DNA from: an uncultured Gammaproteobacteria bacterium
GTDB lineage: Bacteria > Pseudomonadota > Gammaproteobacteria > Halothiobacillales > Halothiobacillaceae
DNA length: 7,962 bases
Assembly (NCBI GenBank): GCA_938004235.1
Contig: CALKWL010000094.1
Coordinates: 1 to 7,962, forward strand
Reading direction: 5' to 3'
Shown: positions 6,499 to 7,962 of the stretch, piece after piece
Layout: each line of letters opens with the position of its first letter
Position numbering within the stretch: position 1 is the first letter of the stretch
Notes under the pieces: model-generated
Told to the model about the DNA's origin: nothing
Database searches by the model: none
What the model saw: the letters and a program-made list of their open reading frames with translations, nothing else
Translations under genes and position numbers: made by a program

Positions 6499-7239
6499 TT
6501 ATTCCGGACAATGCGCATCCACATGAGCTTGGGCCTGCGCCAGATCCAGCCCGCCTTCATACAATGCGCGACCAATCACTACACCCGACACCCCTTCGCC
6601 CGACACGGCGCACAAGCGTTCAATATCGGCGATCGAGGTCACGCCGCCGGAGGCAATGACCGGAATATTGACAGCCTGAGCCAAACGCACAGTCGCATCA
6701 ATGTTCACGCCTTGCATCATGCCGTCCCGACTGATGTCGGTGTAGATGATCGAGTCTACGCCATAACGTTCAAAATGCTTGGCCAAGTCAATCACGTCAT
6801 GTTGCGATAACTTGGACCAGCCTTCGGTCGCCACCTTGCCGTCCTTGGCGTCCAGACCGACGATGATATGGCCGGGAAATGAAGCGCATAAATCGCTGAC
6901 GAAGCCCGGCGTGGTCACCGCCTTGGTGCCAATGATGGCGTACTTCACGCCAATTTCCAGGTACGCCTCCACCGTGGATTCGTCGCGAATGCCGCCGCCG
7001 ACCTGAATCGGCAGCTCGGGGAAAGCCTCGGCAATGGCGCGAATCACGTCGCGATTTTTCGGCTTACCCGCAAACGCGCCATCCAGATCCACCAGATGCA
7101 AACGCCGCGCGCCCGCCTCAACCCAACGCGCAGCAACCGCGACAGGATCAGCGGAAAACACGGTGTCATCCTCCATGCGCCCTTGGCGCAGGCGTACACA
7201 TTGGCCTTCTTTCAGATCGATGGCAGGAATCAGCAACAT
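6499..7239 (-). CDS. hisA: ProFAR isomerase HisA
   Basis: HisA is a cytoplasmic (beta/alpha)8 barrel that isomerises ProFAR to PRFAR, step 4 of histidine synthesis. The 246 residues are the family length. Seen are Asp8 in PAIDLKEG (catalytic base) and Asp130 in VGLDAKDG (catalytic acid), HLVDLDGA (48-55), the phosphate loop VGGGIR (80-85), YTDISRDGM, and IASGGV near the C-terminus. The ATG has GAGGA (7251-7255) eleven bases upstream. It is separated from hisH by 198 bases, most of which is the palindromic element described below; without that element and one copy of its flanking TCAA, the gap would be about 54 bases. Confidence 0.98.
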   Translation of the reverse strand: MLLIPAIDLKEGQCVRLRQGRMEDDTVFSADPVAVAARWVEAGARRLHLVDLDGAFAGKPKNRDVIRAIAEAFPELPIQVGGGIRDESTVEAYLEIGVKYAIIGTKAVTTPGFVSDLCASFPGHIIVGLDAKDGKVATEGWSKLSQHDVIDLAKHFERYGVDSIIYTDISRDGMMQGVNIDATVRLAQAVNIPVIASGGVTSIADIERLCAVSGEGVSGVVIGRALYEGGLDLAQAQAHVDAHCPE

Positions 7240-7293
7240 GGCAACAACAATCCTCAGAGGGTTAGAACAGTTCGTTGAGAAAACAGGGAAAAC

Positions 7294-7297
7294 TCAA
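7294..7297. repeat. Possible target-site duplication TCAA, left copy
   Basis: TCAA directly abuts the GGGC tip of the palindromic element. Four bases can match by chance, so this is only suggestive. Confidence 0.4.
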
Positions 7298-7437
7298 GGG
7301 CACTTCGATAAATTCGCTGAAGCCGCGCTTGCTTCGTCAAAATACGACCCAAAGTGCTCACATAGTTGTCTATGCTGCGCTTTTTCGCCGCATTTTGCCT
7401 TGCCATCATCGGCTTGATCGAATTTATAGAAGCGCCC
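7298..7437. mobile_element. 140-bp palindromic MITE-like element between hisA and hisH
   Basis: The segment is an almost symmetric imperfect inverted repeat centred at 7367.5, closed by CATAG-TTGT-CTATG (7361-7374). Over 73-base arms (7293-7365 against the complement of 7370-7442, ungapped) I count 47 matches. The ends are best kept: 24 of the outer 28 bases match (GGGC[A/G]CTTC[G/T]ATAAATTCG at the tips). TCAA flanks both sides (7294-7297 and 7438-7441), a possible 4-bp target duplication. It has no plausible coding capacity, so it resembles a non-autonomous transposon remnant or a dispersed intergenic repeat. It is transcribed within the operon and can fold into a long hairpin. The family is not identified. 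Confidence 0.65.
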
Positions 7438-7441
7438 TCAA
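7438..7441. repeat. Possible target-site duplication TCAA, right copy
   Basis: TCAA directly follows the GCCC tip of the element and contains the complement of the hisH stop codon (TGA). An insertion here would leave hisH intact. Confidence 0.4.
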
Positions 7442-7913
7442 GGCTGCCAGCGCAGAAAATTACCCAGCAGACGTAAACCCGCCTCCGCGCTCTTCTCCGG
7501 ATGAAATTGCACCGCAACGACATTATTACGCGCAATGGCAGACACAAAATTCAGGCCGTACTCCGTCGTCGCGAGAACAAGTTCATGCTCCAGCGGAGCC
7601 ACATGATAGCTGTGCACGAAATAAAAGCGCTCGCCATCGTCAATGCCTTCCCAGATGGGGTGCGAGCGCGTCTGTTGCACGCGGTTCCAGCCCATGTGCG
7701 GAATCTTCAGGCGCTCACCTGCGGCGTCATGCAGATCATGGCCGAAAAAACGCACTTCACCAGGAAACATGCCAAGGCAGTCGATGCCCTCATTTTCTTC
7801 GCTGTGCGTCATCAACACCTGCATCCCCATGCAGATGCCAAGAAACGGCTTGACCTGCGCGGCTTCAAACAAGGCGTCATGCAAACCGCGCTGTCTGAGT
7901 TCCAACATGCAGT
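7438..7913 (-). CDS. hisH: Imidazole glycerol phosphate synthase, glutamine amidotransferase subunit HisH (5' part missing)
   Basis: HisH is a class I glutaminase that binds HisF and feeds it ammonia from glutamine. The genomic part shows the nucleophile Cys (codon 7833-7831) in FLGICMGMQ, and the triad His (7503-7501) and Glu (7497-7495) in QFHPEKS. The C-terminus NFLRWQP is typical, so the 3' end is complete. Only about 27 native residues precede the Cys, where relatives have about 75-85, so roughly 50 or more are missing. Upstream of 7913 the frame runs into sequencing adapter, whose translation (VTGVQTCALPI) must not be taken as protein. The true residue at the junction is probably Asp (DCM) rather than the apparent Tyr. 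hisB or another his gene probably lies further upstream, off the contig. Confidence 0.96.
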
Positions 7914-7962
7914 AGATCGGAAGAGCACACGTCTGAACTCCAGTCACGTCAGTCAATATCGT
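7914..7962. other. Illumina TruSeq-type adapter and index (not genomic)
   Basis: Bases 7914-7947 match the 34-base TruSeq read-1 3' adapter (AGATCGGAAGAGC... ending CCAGTCAC). They are followed by what looks like an 8-base index GTCAGTCA (7948-7955) and ATATCGT, one mismatch from the adapter's usual ATCTCGT continuation. This is untrimmed adapter at the contig end. Confidence 0.97.

Noticed and set aside
6480..6575. Upstream extension of the unknown gene to a 157-residue product
   Set aside because: The extra 32 codons overlap the 3' end of hisA in another frame and lack a ribosome site, while the internal ATG has GAGG nine bases upstream.
7298..7437. tRNA, riboswitch or histidine attenuator for the palindrome
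   Set aside because: There is no cloverleaf, no leader peptide with a His run and no terminal U tract; the long symmetric arms fit an inverted-repeat element better.
7254..7547. Open frames on both strands across the hisA-hisH gap with similar peptides (RIYRSAL in both)
   Set aside because: The likeness of the two strands' translations comes from the inverted repeat itself; neither frame has a credible start or family match, so no gene is called.
7914..7956. N-terminal residues MTDVTGVQTCALPIY of the apparent HisH
   Set aside because: They are translated adapter and index, not protein.

Overview
This 7,962-base window looks like a contig from a proteobacterial chromosome, most likely a betaproteobacterium. 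The reasons are its moderately high GC, the gene order hisH-hisA-(unknown)-hisF-hisI-hisE-tatA-tatB-tatC, and a c-type cytochrome beside it. The his-tat junction is a familiar betaproteobacterial arrangement. The finer placement (for example Nitrosomonadales-like) is a guess. The contig is incomplete at both ends. The right-hand 49 bases (7914-7962) are Illumina adapter plus index, not genome.

Layout, left to right. Bases 2-733 (+) hold the 3' part of a gene for a multi-domain, Ala/Pro-linked class I cytochrome c: one partial and two complete haem domains. It is followed by a convergent intergenic region (734-918) with two hairpins for the cytochrome gene and a U-tract terminator for the opposing operon. 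Everything from 919 to 7913 is on the minus strand and reads as one long polycistron, in transcription order hisH (5' end missing), a 140-bp palindromic element, hisA, a 125-codon gene of unknown function, hisF, hisI, hisE, tatA, tatB, tatC and gpmI. Four junctions are 4-base ATGA stop/start overlaps (hisF/hisI, hisI/hisE, tatB/tatC, tatC/gpmI), and hisF starts with GTG one base after the preceding stop. No promoter for this operon is visible; it would lie beyond the right end.

How the genes work together. HisE and HisI carry out the second and third steps of histidine synthesis (PR-ATP to PR-AMP to ProFAR). HisA isomerises ProFAR to PRFAR. The HisH-HisF glutaminase-cyclase turns PRFAR into imidazole glycerol phosphate plus AICAR. 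TatA, TatB and TatC form the twin-arginine translocase for folded proteins in the inner membrane. GpmI interconverts 3- and 2-phosphoglycerate. The co-transcription of these three functions is probably historical rather than a pathway.

The stretches worth a second look are the palindromic, MITE-like element inserted at the hisH stop codon with a possible TCAA target duplication, the low-GC unknown gene inside the his operon, a TatC with a roughly 140-residue acidic tail and a C11 tract right after its start codon, and the tandem-domain cytochrome with an exact 55-bp repeat where the contig begins. I see no CRISPR array, tRNA, rRNA, phage gene or defence system, and no clearly new multi-gene system.
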